This document shows positions 40,901 through 51,043 of a stretch of 64,000 nucleotides of DNA, one piece after another. The DNA comes from Mycoplasma anserisalpingitidis. Lineage in GTDB: Bacteria > Bacillota_I > Bacilli_A > Mycoplasmatales > Metamycoplasmataceae. The first letter of the stretch is position 1. Every line of letters starts with the position of its first letter. Position numbers and translations under genes: made by a program. The notes beneath the pieces were generated by a model. The model did no database searches, was not told the DNA's origin, and was given only the letters and a program-made list of their open reading frames with translations. The stretch covers positions 558,001 to 622,000 of the forward strand of contig NZ_CP042295.1 of assembly GCF_007859615.1 (NCBI RefSeq), in the 5' to 3' direction.

Positions 40901-43374
40901 CTTGTTTTTTCAAGTTTAACTAAATAATCTGCTTTGATATATTTTATAATTCCATTATTTAGTCTTAAATCAGACATAACTTTTCTTTTAAATTCTTCAA
41001 ATTCAAGATTTTTTTGGTAAATTGAATCTATAGTTTCATTTAAAATAGTAATTTTATTAGATATATAATCAGGATCAATAGCATTTTCCTCTAAATAACC
41101 TTCATTAAATAATTCGCTCAAGCTAGAATAATCTATTTTCAATTTATTAATTAATTCTTGGTCAACATTATTAAATCAACTTTGTTTAATCAACTCATCA
41201 TATTTAACAAATACATTATCGATTTTTTCTTTTACAAGAACTAAATTTCCAATTCTTGTTCCTAAAACAGCTATATCTATGGTTAAGCTGTTTGCATATT
41301 CATTAAAAAGTTTTTGAATTAACTTTACTTGATTATTAAAAAGTTTAGAAATTTTTTCTTTGTCATATGCTGAAATGACATTTTTAAAATGATCTAATTC
41401 AGATTTAATTTTATTATTTAATATAAAACCATTAGACTCTAAATTTGAAACATTTTTATCACTTAAAGATTTATTGAAGTGATTAATTATTTCACTTTGT
41501 TTGTTTTTAAGTGAAGTAAAAATATTTGAATAATCTAGTCAATTAAAAGGGTTATTAGTTTTAAAAAATTCTTCTATATTTATTCAACTACTATTAATTT
41601 TTTTGAATATGTTAAAAAACTCTTTATTAAACTCAAATTCATTATTTAACTTTTCTAAAGTAATATTTGACTTACTAAAGTCAAAAGAATTTTGAACTAT
41701 TGTATTTATATTTTTCAATATAATTTCAACATTTTGTTTGATTTGTTCTATTATTTGTTCACTAAATATATTGTTAATTAAACTTAAACTTCCATTAAAT
41801 ATTTCAACTTCATTCAATAAACTCGAAACTAAACTCATATCATTTAATAATTTATTTGACTCGGCTCCAATAGAGCTTACTAAATTAATATTTTCAAGGT
41901 TAGCTATTTTTCTAGTATACAAATTCTCCAATTTAGATAGATAAAGTTGTTGAATAAGTTCTCTAATTTTATTTTTAATACTTGAATCTTCAATATTATT
42001 AAGAGCATTAATGATTTTACTTTTAGTTGTTTCAATTGTTGAAATATAAGGTGGATATGGTTCGACTGTTTTCTCAGAAGTTATTACATTATACTTACGT
42101 TCAGGATAATAAATATTTCCTTGTATTAATTTATACGATTCAATCTTAATTTTTTGACCATAAACTAATTTTTCAGAATTAGGTAAGGTTATTACTTTAG
42201 AGTTATTTGGTACACTATACTTCTTTAATTTCAATACACCATCAATATATAAATCAACATAAGTATTTTGACTAAAATCAGAACTAAAATTTATTTTATT
42301 AGTGTAATCATAAGCATAATTTATATTAAAAGTTGTGTTGTTTTTTCCTAAAACACCTCTTGAAATTTCTTCATCGCTAATATAGTAATTAGATTTCACA
42401 ACTCTATGAACTAGTGAATCTCCTGGGTAGTCAAAAATCAATACTCCAAGTTTATTAAAATCTTTTGCTTCGGTATTTAAATAGTTTAATACTTTTTTAT
42501 TCATTGGACTTGAAGTGTCTCAGATTCTTTTGCCGGCAGCACGACTGACAAAATTCATATAAATATTATTACCATTTTTTTGCTTTTCAGCACTTTGAAT
42601 AAATTCCTTTATAAATTCGAATTTTATACCTTCTTCAAAATCATAAAAATCTTGAGCAGACATTTTGTTAAATGGACTATTTCATAATGTTCCAAATCTA
42701 ATATCCTCTGAAATATTATGGTGCATATGATTATAAACAAAGATTTTTCCCCTCAATTCATTTAAAGTTGGATTGAGATCTAATCTTTTTTCAGTGTTTT
42801 TGAACATATAAGGGAGATATTTTTCATTAGACAAAGTAGATTCAAAACGTTCTCTCATTTTTCTAACAAAATCTAGATTAGGATTACTTGGAGTACTTAT
42901 ATCTTCATCCTTAACCCTAAAGATGATAGTTTCTTTAGGATGTTGCTTCAAAAAATCAACCATAGCATCTAGAAAAGTAGATAAACTTTGACCATTAGCA
43001 AATGTTCTACCGTGTTTTATTCACATTTCATCATTAACTCTAATATCAAAAAATCTAATTCCTTGTTTTAGTTGTTGAGATCAATTTAGAGATTGAGTTT
43101 TAGCTCAAGCTTTACCAAAGAAATAAGCTGGGCCAGTACCATCAAACATACCTGAATCATGAGTTCCAGGTATACTTAAATCTCCGAGTTTTTTTCAACC
43201 TGGAACAGAAGACATTCAATCATTTAAATTCAATTTTGTTGAATTGTAATAATATGAATGAGTGTCATTTGCATCAGTGTAAGATACATTTTGTTCAACA
43301 ATAACTGAAGAAGCAATTAATGGTGTTAATAAAGAAATAGGTGTTAATGCTAAAATTGATTTTTTATACTTCAT
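37897..43374 (-). CDS. Giant surface PI-PLC-domain protein with repeat stalk and membrane anchor
   Basis: One open frame of 1825 codons under code 4; I checked every gap and found no TAA/TAG. Residues 1-25 are a signal peptide. Residues ~45-300 are a phosphatidylinositol-specific phospholipase C X domain: catalytic His72 in PGTHDSGMF, FFDIRV, and second His121 in WIKHGRTF, followed by KETIIFRVKDED. Residues ~310-1500 are a long Asn/Lys/Leu-rich helical rod. A Pro/Glu/Asp/Ser stalk holds three 50-residue repeats (~1600-1757), and a hydrophobic helix (ILVGIIAGFASLLFISV) with a basic tail anchors the C-terminus. Probably cleaves host inositol lipids at the cell surface. AAGGAG precedes the ATG. 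Confidence 0.88.
38102..38570 (-). repeat. 150-bp in-frame tandem repeats in the surface protein stalk
   Basis: Three near-identical 150-bp units (boundaries about 38102, 38252, 38402, 38552) encode 50 residues each, beginning PEKPINPDSEDQKDEIEEP and ending SLEQPSTSEDSEENN. Differences between units are a few bases only (for example NKD versus NND). The period is a multiple of three, so copy-number change keeps the frame and alters stalk length. Confidence 0.95.
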
Positions 43375-43438
43375 ATTTCTCCTTTTTTCAGAATCGTAAA
43401 AAAATTATATGATTTTTTAAAATAGTTAAAAAGTAAAA

Positions 43439-43444
43439 TATAAT
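43439..43444 (+). promoter_or_regulatory. -10 box of rnhB
   Basis: TATAAT; predicted start 43451, three bases before the ATG, with no Shine-Dalgarno. Confidence 0.55.
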
Positions 43445-43453
43445 AATTTGTAA

Positions 43454-44083
43454 ATGAACAAAATTGAAGCAGAATTATGAAATGAATTTAACTCAATAAT
43501 AGGTGTAGATGAAGTTGGAAGGGGATGTATTGCTGGTCCGCTTGTTGTAGCGAGTGTAATATTCCCTAAAAATTATTCTAATAGTCAAATAAATGACTCT
43601 AAAAAATTAACTAAAAGCAAACGTGAAATACTTTTTCAACAAATAATTAATGATTGTTTATATTACAAAATAATTTTTATCGATGTAGAAAAAGTTGAAG
43701 AATTAAATCCCAAACAAGCATCGATAATCGGTATGAGGGAAGTTATTAAACCTTTTTTAGGTGAAGTAGATTTAATTTTAACTGATTTTGAAAAAGTTAA
43801 TTTAGCTACTAATAAAATAAAAGAAATAAATCTAGTTAAAGGTGATAGCAAATCAATTACAATTGCAGCAGCAAGTATTCTAGCGAAAGTTTCTAGAGAT
43901 AATTTTATGATTGAAAACTCAAAAAAATATCCGGAATTTAATTGAGAAAGTAATTATGGTTATGGTACAAAAAGCCACATTGATGCAATTAAAAAATATG
44001 GATACACCAAAATGCATAGAAAAACTTTTGAACCTATAAAATCTATGATAAAAGAAAATATTATAACAAAATACAATTCTTAA
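43454..44083 (+). CDS. rnhB: Ribonuclease HII
   Basis: Cleaves RNA in RNA-DNA hybrids and removes misincorporated ribonucleotides. 209 residues. Active-site signatures: [14 protein letters not shown] (residues 17-30, with the catalytic Asp-Glu), [11 protein letters not shown], the central Asp in LILTDFE and [21 protein letters not shown]; the C-terminal [24 protein letters not shown] matches the family. Divergent from the PI-PLC gene and directly upstream of the ECF transporter operon. The window also carries the related RNase HIII. Confidence 0.95.
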
Positions 44084-44107
44084 AATTAGGGCGGCTTTTA
44101 ATAATAT

Positions 44108-44116
44108 TGGTATAAT
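44108..44116 (+). promoter_or_regulatory. Extended -10 promoter of the ecf operon
   Basis: TGGTATAAT (TG-n-TATAAT). Predicted start 44123, one base before the ecfA1 ATG, so the transcript is in effect leaderless. Confidence 0.65.
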
Positions 44117-44123
44117 AATAACT

Positions 44124-44936
44124 ATGATTGAATTAAAAAATGTTACTTTTGGATATAATAGCTCATTACCACCAGTGTTAAAAGATGTTTCTTTTAAAAT
44201 TGAAAGCGGTCAATATGTTGCTATTTTAGGGCACAATGGTTCAGGTAAAAGTACTTTATCTAAAATTATGTCTGCTTTAATTAAACCTAACAGTGGAAGT
44301 GTTAGCGTAGATGGGATTGAATACTCACGCGAAAATAAAAAGAAAATTCGTGAAAAAGTGGGTATTATTTTTCAAAATCCTGATAGTCAGTTTATTGGTT
44401 CAACTGTTGAAGATGACATTGCTTTTGGGTTAGAAAATAATCAAATTCCAACTAGCGAAATGAGAAGTCTTGTTGAAAAATATGCAGAAAAAGTCGGAAT
44501 GATCAAATTTTTAGATAGAGAACCTGAGTTTCTTAGTGGTGGTCAGAAACAAAGGGTTGCAATCGCTTCAGTTCTTGCGTTAAACCCCGAAATAATTATT
44601 TTTGACGAAGTAACATCAATGCTTGATCCTAAAGGTAAATCTATGGTTCTTCAAATTATCAAAGAACTACAAGCGACAAGAAAAAAAACTCTAATTTCAA
44701 TCACTCATGATATGGATGAAGCTATTTTAGCTGATTATTGTCTTGTTTTTAGTCAAGGACAATTGATTGCGCAAGGTTCACCTAAAGAAATATTAAGTAA
44801 CAATCACATTATCGAATTAGCTAAAATTGATTCACCTTTTATTTTTAAATTAAGTCAAAAACTTAATGGAGTTGAACCAACATACAATGAAAAGGAGTTA
44901 ATTAATCAACTATGCAAATTAAAATTAAAGAATTAA
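44124..44936 (+). CDS. ecfA1: ECF transporter ATPase subunit A1
   Basis: One of two ATPases powering the shared energy-coupling-factor importer for vitamins. 270 residues: Walker [10 protein letters not shown]-loop [10 protein letters not shown], signature [12 protein letters not shown], Walker [14 protein letters not shown]-loop SITHDMDEA. The FQNPDSQ Q-loop is typical of CbiO/EcfA proteins. It overlaps ecfA2 by 25 bp. No ribosome binding site, because the -10 box ends 7 nt before the ATG. Confidence 0.95.
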   Translation: MIELKNVTFGYNSSLPPVLKDVSFKIESGQYVAILGHNGSGKSTLSKIMSALIKPNSGSVSVDGIEYSRENKKKIREKVGIIFQNPDSQFIGSTVEDDIAFGLENNQIPTSEMRSLVEKYAEKVGMIKFLDREPEFLSGGQKQRVAIASVLALNPEIIIFDEVTSMLDPKGKSMVLQIIKELQATRKKTLISITHDMDEAILADYCLVFSQGQLIAQGSPKEILSNNHIIELAKIDSPFIFKLSQKLNGVEPTYNEKELINQLCKLKLKN

Positions 44937-45823
44937 CTCACATTTTCAATAAAAAAACCCCTTTAGTTTTTAAGGCTTTAGATAATGTTTCAACAACTAT
45001 TGAACAAGGTGAATATGTTGGAATTATAGGTCAAACCGGTTCTGGAAAAACTACTTTTATCGAACATCTTAATGCTTTATTACTTCCTGATGGCGGAACT
45101 ATTGATTGAGTTTTTACCAATACCAAGTATGATAAAAAATTAAAAAAGGATGTTTCTTTTATTGACACAATAACAGTGCATTCCAAGACTAAATCTAGAC
45201 AAGTTAAAAAATCAAAATCATTAAGAAAAAGAGTTGGTGTTGTATTTCAATTTGCTGAATATCAATTATTCAAAGATAAAATTTGCGATGATATTGCTTT
45301 TGGTCCTATCTCTTTTGGGATGTCTAAACAAGAAGCTTATAAAAAAGCTGAAGAATATCTCGAATTAGTTGGGCTTCCTAAAGAATATATGAACAGATCG
45401 CCTTTTGAACTTTCTGGTGGACAAAAAAGAAGAGTTGCAATTGCTGGAATATTAGCGATGGAACCTGATTTTCTAGTTGTGGATGAACCAACCGCTGGTT
45501 TGGATCCAGTTGGAGTCAAGGAGATTTTAGAAATTTTTACTAAATTACATCAACAAGGTAAAACAATCATAAATGTATCCCATGACATGGATAATATTTT
45601 AAGTCATTCAAAAAGATGCATTTTATTTAAGTCGGGGAAAATTATGCGTGATGACGATACTTATGAAGTTTTAAGAGATACTAAATTTTTATTAGAAAAT
45701 GATATGCAACCTCCAAAATTATTTCAATTCATTGATAAATTAGATGAAGTTGGAATTAAAGTTCCTAAAGTTAAAAATCTTGAAGAACTAGTGGAATACT
45801 TGAATGGAGGTAAAAATGAATAG
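44912..45823 (+). CDS. ecfA2: ECF transporter ATPase subunit A2
   Basis: Second ECF ATPase, 303 residues. Walker [11 protein letters not shown]-loop FQFAEYQLF, signature [12 protein letters not shown], Walker [14 protein letters not shown]-loop [10 protein letters not shown] basic insertion of about 40 residues ([17 protein letters not shown]) between Walker A and Q-loop makes it longer than ecfA1. It overlaps ecfA1 at its start and ecfT at its end (8 bp), so the three subunits are translated together. Confidence 0.95.
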
Positions 45824-46733
45824 TCTCTTTGGTCGTTATATTCCTGGAAATTCCTTCATGCATAGAATTGACCCAAGAATAAAAATATTATTTTTAATTC
45901 TTTACTTCGTATTACTATTCATTTCAAGTTATTTAATCGATCTTATAATTTTAACTGTCCCAGTTGTTTTGGTTTTCATGATTGCTAACAAGAGAATTTG
46001 GTCAACGATTAAATTAGTAAAGTTACCCTTCATAATTTCAATATTTATTTTTGCAATCAACGTTTATTCCATTAAATACGCGGAATTCGGAACTTTTAAT
46101 GAAATTACAAACACTTGAGAATTCACTAATATCATCACAAAATATCCTGATTTTAAAGTCTTAATTTGACCTGCAAAGGGTTTTGCGATTACTTATGAAA
46201 CAATCACTTTATCGATTTCGTTATTTATAAGAGTTTATATAATGATTTTATTAACATCCTTATTAACCAACACAACCAAACCTGTTTTATTAACCAAAGG
46301 AATTGAAGGATTGTTATATCCATTGAAATTTATCGGTGTTAAAGTGCATATTTTCGCTATGATTATTTCAATTGCATTAAGATTTATTCCTACTTTACTT
46401 GACGAAGCTAATAGAATTATGAAAGCTCAATCAAGTCGTGGTGTAGATTTTAAAAATGGTAAGTTAAAGGAAAAAGTTGTTTCTATGACTACTTTAATTA
46501 TCCCTATTTTCGTTTCTGCATTTAATAAAGCAGAAGAATTGAGTAATGCAATGGAAACCAGAGGATATGATCCTTATGCTAAAAGAACAAACTACAGAGT
46601 ATTAAAAATTACTTGAATTGATTTTACAGTTTTAATGATTATTATCATTTTGCTAACATTCGTGATATTAAACAAGTTCGAAACTGTTTGAACATTACCT
46701 GAATGATACACTTTATATACACGAATTGGTTAA
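45816..46733 (+). CDS. ecfT: ECF transporter transmembrane subunit T
   Basis: Membrane scaffold that joins the two ATPases to interchangeable S components. 305 residues from ATG 45816, which has GGAGG 6 nt upstream. N-terminal GRYIPGNSFMHRIDPRIKILF matches the family; the coupling helices carry the two Ala-Arg-Gly-type motifs, AQSSRGVDF and METRGYDPY. About five to six membrane helices. One candidate S component is encoded at 23.8-24.4 kb. Terminator follows. Confidence 0.95.
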
Positions 46734-46757
46734 ATCAACAATATGTTGATTTTTTTA
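46734..46757 (+). terminator. Terminator of the ecf operon
   Basis: Stem ATCAACA (46734-46740) and TGTTGAT (46744-46750), loop ATA, then T7. Confidence 0.85.
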
Positions 46758-46786
46758 TTTTAAAAAAGAAAAAGAGCAATTATGCT

Positions 46787-47473
46787 CTAGATCTTAAAGT
46801 TTAATTTGCATACACTTCTTAAGTCTTTTTCACCATGTATTTGTACAAATTCTTTAACTTTTGCCTTTACTTCGTCATTAGCTCCTAAAGGAAATGTAAA
46901 ATTCCATTCCTTTTCTTGTTCTTTCATATATTCTAGTAACTTATATCTTGCTATTATTGAAGCAGCAGCAACTGAAATATGAATATTTTCGGCTTTAGTG
47001 ATTAATAAAACATCAGAATCCACATCTTCTAATTCAGCTCAATTATCTTTAACCATAATCTGATTATGATATTTTAATATAGATTTTGTCGTTGAGTATT
47101 TATCTATTATTATTAAATCTGGTTTAATCTTTAATTTACTTAATAGCAGATTAGTTGCCTTGATATGGGTGAAAAATTTCAATTCGTTTACATTATATTT
47201 TTTTGTCAGTGAATTATAACCATTTTGGGAAAGTTTATATACACTTGACTTAACTAGATTCATAATTTGCGGAGCTAGTTTAATTATTTGGATATCACTT
47301 AATTTTTTAGAATCCTTTACACCTAGTCGCTTTAATTTATCAATATTTTCCTTTGGTACATATGCAGAACAAGAAATTAATGGAGTAAAATAGTCTCCAA
47401 CTCCAGTTTCGTCTATACCTATAATATAATCTTGTTCTAAATTTACATCATTAATTGATTCATAATATTTCAT
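46787..47473 (-). CDS. rnhC: Ribonuclease HIII (catalytic domain only)
   Basis: 228-residue RNase H2-fold enzyme. The site IIGIDETGVGDYFTPL matches the RNase HIII pattern (DExGxGDYFGPL) rather than HII. Further signatures are KDSKKLSD, DLIIIDKY and ISVAAASIIARYKLLE. The N-terminal TBP-like substrate-binding domain (~80-90 residues) of Bacillus RNase HIII is absent. The ATG overlaps the stop of the upstream HAD phosphatase gene by 1 bp (TAATG). Confidence 0.9.
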
Positions 47474-48393
47474 TAGTCTTCTATCATTGTGTTATTCATT
47501 GCAATTTTCTTTTCCATACTTTTTCTTATTTCTTTTTCTGGATTATCTAAGAATTTATTAATGTATCAACCAACTCCACCTTCTTTATTAGTTTTATTGA
47601 TTCTAATTGTTGCATATTTTTTAACACTTTTTTCAGCATTACTCATTGCAACAGAAACATTAGCTACCTTAAACATAGGTACATCGTTAAATCCATCACC
47701 AATTGCAATAGTATGTTTTATGTCGATATCATAATATCTAATCAACATACTTAAAGCTTTACCTTTATTTGAAGTTATATTTGTCATATCAAAAACTGGA
47801 GAAAGTCCATCACCTTTTGATCAATATGAGAATTCAGCTAGATCTCCATAACGAGTTTTTAAATAAGTTCTGAGTTCTTCGACATTTGTTGTAGTTTTAA
47901 CATCAAAAATAATTCCAGTAGGCATTAAAGGAATTTTGTGTAGATTAATTCCTTCTCTAAATTTAGTTGTAGAAGTAAATCCGAAAACTTTTTCTAAAGT
48001 TTCATCACGTGTTTGAAGCTGAACTCAATCAGGACCTTCAAAGGCAATGTTAGTAACTTCATTTTTTACTTTTTCATCTCCTAAAATATATAAAGCTTCA
48101 TTAAGATTTAAATATTTTACATAAGGTATAAATGAATCGTCATGTGGGTGATGAATGTGTGCTCCATTATAGTTTCCCACAACCGTGTCTAAACCTAATT
48201 CTTCATAAATAAATTTTGTACTTCTTCAAGGTCTTCCGGTTAGGATACATACAATATGACCTTCATCTCTAGCCCTTTTGATAGCAGCAAGTGTTTGATC
48301 ATGAATTTCACATGTTTCACTTGATTGAAGAGTGGTTCCATCAAGGTCGATAGCAAATAAAAAACGATCTTTTTTAATATTTTCTTGGTTCAT
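47473..48393 (-). CDS. Cof-type HAD phosphatase
   Basis: Cytoplasmic phosphatase of the haloacid dehalogenase superfamily, 306 residues. Motif I DLDGTTL (nucleophile Asp), motif II CILTGRP, motif III Lys in SNKGKAL, motif IV GDGFNDVPMF; the C2 cap lies between II and III. Substrate of Cof-type members is usually a sugar or nucleotide phosphate and cannot be named here. AAAGGAG lies 6 nt before the ATG. Coupled to rnhC. Confidence 0.9.
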
Positions 48394-48470
48394 TTTTTCT
48401 CCTTTTTGTGTAAATGTTTAAAAATTATATATTATTTTTACATTTTTACAAATTGTGGAAAAACTGGAAA

Positions 48471-48492
48471 TAAAAAATAGCCAGAAGGCTAT
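48471..48492 (-). terminator. Terminator after tRNA-Ile
   Basis: Stem ATAGCC (48477-48482) and GGCTAT (48487-48492), loop of 4, followed on the minus strand by a T run. It would end the rplM-rpsI-tRNA-Ile transcript. Confidence 0.75.
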
Positions 48493-48511
48493 CTTGGTCA
48501 ACTTAATGAAA

Positions 48512-48588
48512 TGGTGCGAACGAATGGACTTGAACCATCGACCTCACGATTATCAGTCGTGTGCTCTAACCAGCTGAGCTACGCTCGC
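48512..48588 (-). tRNA. tRNA-Ile (anticodon GAT)
   Basis: 77-nt tRNA with encoded CCA. Acceptor GCGAGCG pairs with CGTTCGC; D-arm GCTCAGCTGGTTAGAGC; anticodon stem ACGAC/ATCGT region with loop CTGATAA, anticodon GAT; T-arm GATGGTTCAAGTCCATT region. Located 56 nt downstream of rpsI with no terminator in between, so it may be processed from the ribosomal-protein transcript. Confidence 0.96.
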
Positions 48589-48644
48589 AAATGTATACCT
48601 ATTATACCATAAAAATGGAAAATAGATATAAAATTATTTGAAAA

Positions 48645-49040
48645 TTAACGTTTAGAGAATTGTCTTGCACGACGAGCTGCACGAAGACCTGGTTTTTTAC
48701 GTTCTTTAGCACGTGCATCTCTTGTTAACATACCAGCAGCTTTTAATTTTCCACGGTAATCTTCGCTAGCTTCAAGTAATGCTCTAGCAATACCAAGACG
48801 AATAGCACCAGCTTGACCATTTAATCCACCACCAGCAACTTTAACACTAACATCAAATTGTCCAACTGTTTCTGTGAAAACAAATGGTTGGTTAGCATCT
48901 TTTAAATATAAATCAGATGTTAAATATTCTAAAGCTTCACGACCATTGATAACAAATTTACCTTTTCCTGGTCTTAAAATAACACGAGCTACTGAAGATT
49001 TTCTTCTTCCTAATCCACGATATTCTAATGATTTAGCCAT
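48645..49040 (-). CDS. rpsI: 30S ribosomal protein S9
   Basis: 131-residue small-subunit protein whose C-terminal tail reaches the P-site tRNA. Matches: [21 protein letters not shown] at the start, [23 protein letters not shown], and the basic C-terminus [18 protein letters not shown] ending in the conserved Lys-Arg. It starts 2 nt after the rplM stop, the universal L13-S9 pairing. Confidence 0.98.
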   Translation of the reverse strand: MAKSLEYRGLGRRKSSVARVILRPGKGKFVINGREALEYLTSDLYLKDANQPFVFTETVGQFDVSVKVAGGGLNGQAGAIRLGIARALLEASEDYRGKLKAAGMLTRDARAKERKKPGLRAARRARQFSKR

Positions 49041-49042
49041 AA

Positions 49043-49477
49043 TTATTTAACCTCAATTCTAACTGGTTGTTGTGCTTCATGTTTGTGTTCTGGTCCTGCG
49101 TAAACAAATAGATTGCGACGTTGTTTGTCACCTAATTTTGTGTGTGGAATCATTCCGTGAACTGCTTTTTCAACTAATGCAGTTGGTTTTTTAGCTCTTA
49201 ATTTAGCTGCAGTGATTGATTTTAATCCACCCATGTATCCTGAGTGTGAGTAGTAAACTTTATCATCTTCTTTTTTAGCTGTTAAAACAACTTTTTCAGC
49301 GTTTACAACAATAACATAATCACCCATATCAGCATTAGGTGTGAATGTTGGTTTGTTTTTTCCTCTTAAAATTGTAGCAACTTGAGCTGCTAAACGTCCA
49401 AGAACTTGACCTTCAGCATCAATTACAAATCACTTTTTATCAGCTTTTTCTTTATTAACTATTGTAGTTTGTCTCAT
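49043..49477 (-). CDS. rplM: 50S ribosomal protein L13
   Basis: 144-residue large-subunit assembly protein, standard length. Start [20 protein letters not shown], then [44 protein letters not shown] and the C-terminal [30 protein letters not shown] precedes the ATG. Transcribed from an extended -10 promoter about 50 nt upstream, together with rpsI. Confidence 0.98.
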
Positions 49478-49534
49478 AGCTTCTCCTTTACGTTAATTTT
49501 AAATTCAATAAGTGTATTTTTTAAATGCTTTAGA

Positions 49535-49543
49535 ATTATACCA
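49535..49543 (-). promoter_or_regulatory. Extended -10 promoter of rplM-rpsI
   Basis: TGGTATAAT on the minus strand (TG-n-TATAAT). Predicted start near 49528, giving a ~50-nt leader. Confidence 0.65.
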
Positions 49544-49699
49544 TAAAAATTTTTTTAAATAAAAAACATAGCAATGGTAAAAAACTGCACATAAATTATT
49601 AATTTACATGTAATAAATATTAATGTAAATGTTCTTTAATTCTACACTATTTTTAATATATTGAAATTTTTTGTATATTTATTATTTATATTTTAAATT

Positions 49700-50911
49700 T
49701 TATTTTTTAGTTTTATTAGTCAATAATAACTTTTTATAACTAATATCTATTAAAAATGCAAAAATAGGTGCAGTTAATAAAATACTTAAAATTGATGTAG
49801 ATAAAATAATACCATTTGGATCAACTCCATTATTTTGAGCAACAGCACCTATTGACGCTTGCACAGTTGCTTTTGGCATAAATGATAATACGCAAAACAT
49901 TTTTTCTTTGAAATTTAGGTTTGTTTTAATAAAGCATAAATAAACTGCTATTGCTCTAAAAATCAAACCAATAAATATGGTTAATAACATTTGTAATGCA
50001 TTTAAATTCAATGTTTTGATTTGTAATTTAGTCCCAACTAGAACAAATAGAATAATTTCAAAAACTATTCATAAATTATTGAAAGTATCACTAATTTCTT
50101 TAACTCCTTCTCTATTTATTATGAATATTGTTATATTAAAAACTAAAACTGAAATAAGAGCATTATAACTAAAAAAACTTAAATTTACCGAACTAATTAA
50201 GTACTCAAAATATAAAAACAAGACATTTAATCCAAAAATTAAGATTACTTTAAATATAGTTTGACTTACTAAAAATTTAAATAATTTACCAACAAAGAAA
50301 CCAAAGACTATACCAATAACTATTCCAGTAATCAAACTGGTCGGAATTTTTAGTAAACTTAAAGCTGAAAAATTATTGCTAGTTGCAATATTTAAAAAAC
50401 AATAAAAAAGAACTATTACATAAATATCATCAAAAGAAGCACCAGCAAGAATTACTTGTGGTATTTGTTTAGATGTACCGATGCTTTTATTTATTAAATT
50501 AATCATTCTTGGTGAAACAACTGCGGGTGAAACTGCAGCCAAAACTGCTCCGAGCATCGCAGATTGAATAAAACTTATATTTAATAAATAATGTCCCACA
50601 AGAGTTACTGATACTATTTCAAAAGTTGCAGGTAAAAAGCACATCAGAATTGCACTATGACCAATCTTTAGTAATTTTTTAACATCTAAATTCAATCCAC
50701 TTCTAGTTAAAATAATCACCAGTGCCATCTGTCTAAGTTGATCTGAAAGATTTAACATTTGTTCACTAATTAAATTTAAGACATATGGACCAACAACAAT
50801 TCCAAATAATATCATTCCTGCCAGTCCAGGAATTTTAATTTTTGATAGAAATCAACCAATTATAAAACCGGGAAGAATTATTAATCCTAAAGAAAATATA
50901 AATCCACTCAT
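49700..50911 (-). CDS. Cation:proton antiporter (CPA family)
   Basis: 403-residue membrane protein with about 11-13 helices, of the Na+/H+ exchanger fold. Seen: GLAGMILFGIVVGPYVL, LTRSGLNLDVKKLLKIGHSAI, AVLAAVSPAVVSPRMI (the ApoS-P-type unwound region) and GASFDDIYVIVLFYCFL with the conserved Asp-Asp ion-site pair, and FLAKATVQASIGAVA-like FMPKATVQASIGAVAQNN near the end. AAGGAG lies 6 nt before the ATG. It is preceded by a fluoride riboswitch, so it probably helps expel fluoride or correct pH/ion stress under fluoride. Confidence 0.88.
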
Positions 50912-50925
50912 TTTTACTCCTTAAA

Positions 50926-51016
50926 ATAAAAACATCTACGACAAAAAAGTCGTAGACGTCATCAGCATTAAAATGCGGTTTGTTTAATCCAACAGGGAGA
51001 ACATCATTCCCATTTA
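50926..51016 (-). promoter_or_regulatory. Fluoride riboswitch (crcB motif) with terminator platform
   Basis: On the minus strand, a stem-loop GGGAATGATGTTCTCCC (51011-50995) is followed by AACCGC (50980-50975 region) and GCTGATGACG (about 50965-50956), the conserved pieces of the fluoride aptamer in the right order and spacing. Directly downstream comes an intrinsic terminator: TCTACGAC/GTCGTAGA (50935-50942 with 50949-50956) around six A/T, then a T-rich run. The 3' end of the aptamer overlaps the terminator stem, as in on-switch platforms. TATAAA (51031-51036) is a candidate -10. The antiporter ATG is 15 nt beyond. Confidence 0.85.
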
Positions 51017-51043
51017 CAATTTTACAACTATTTATATTATTTA

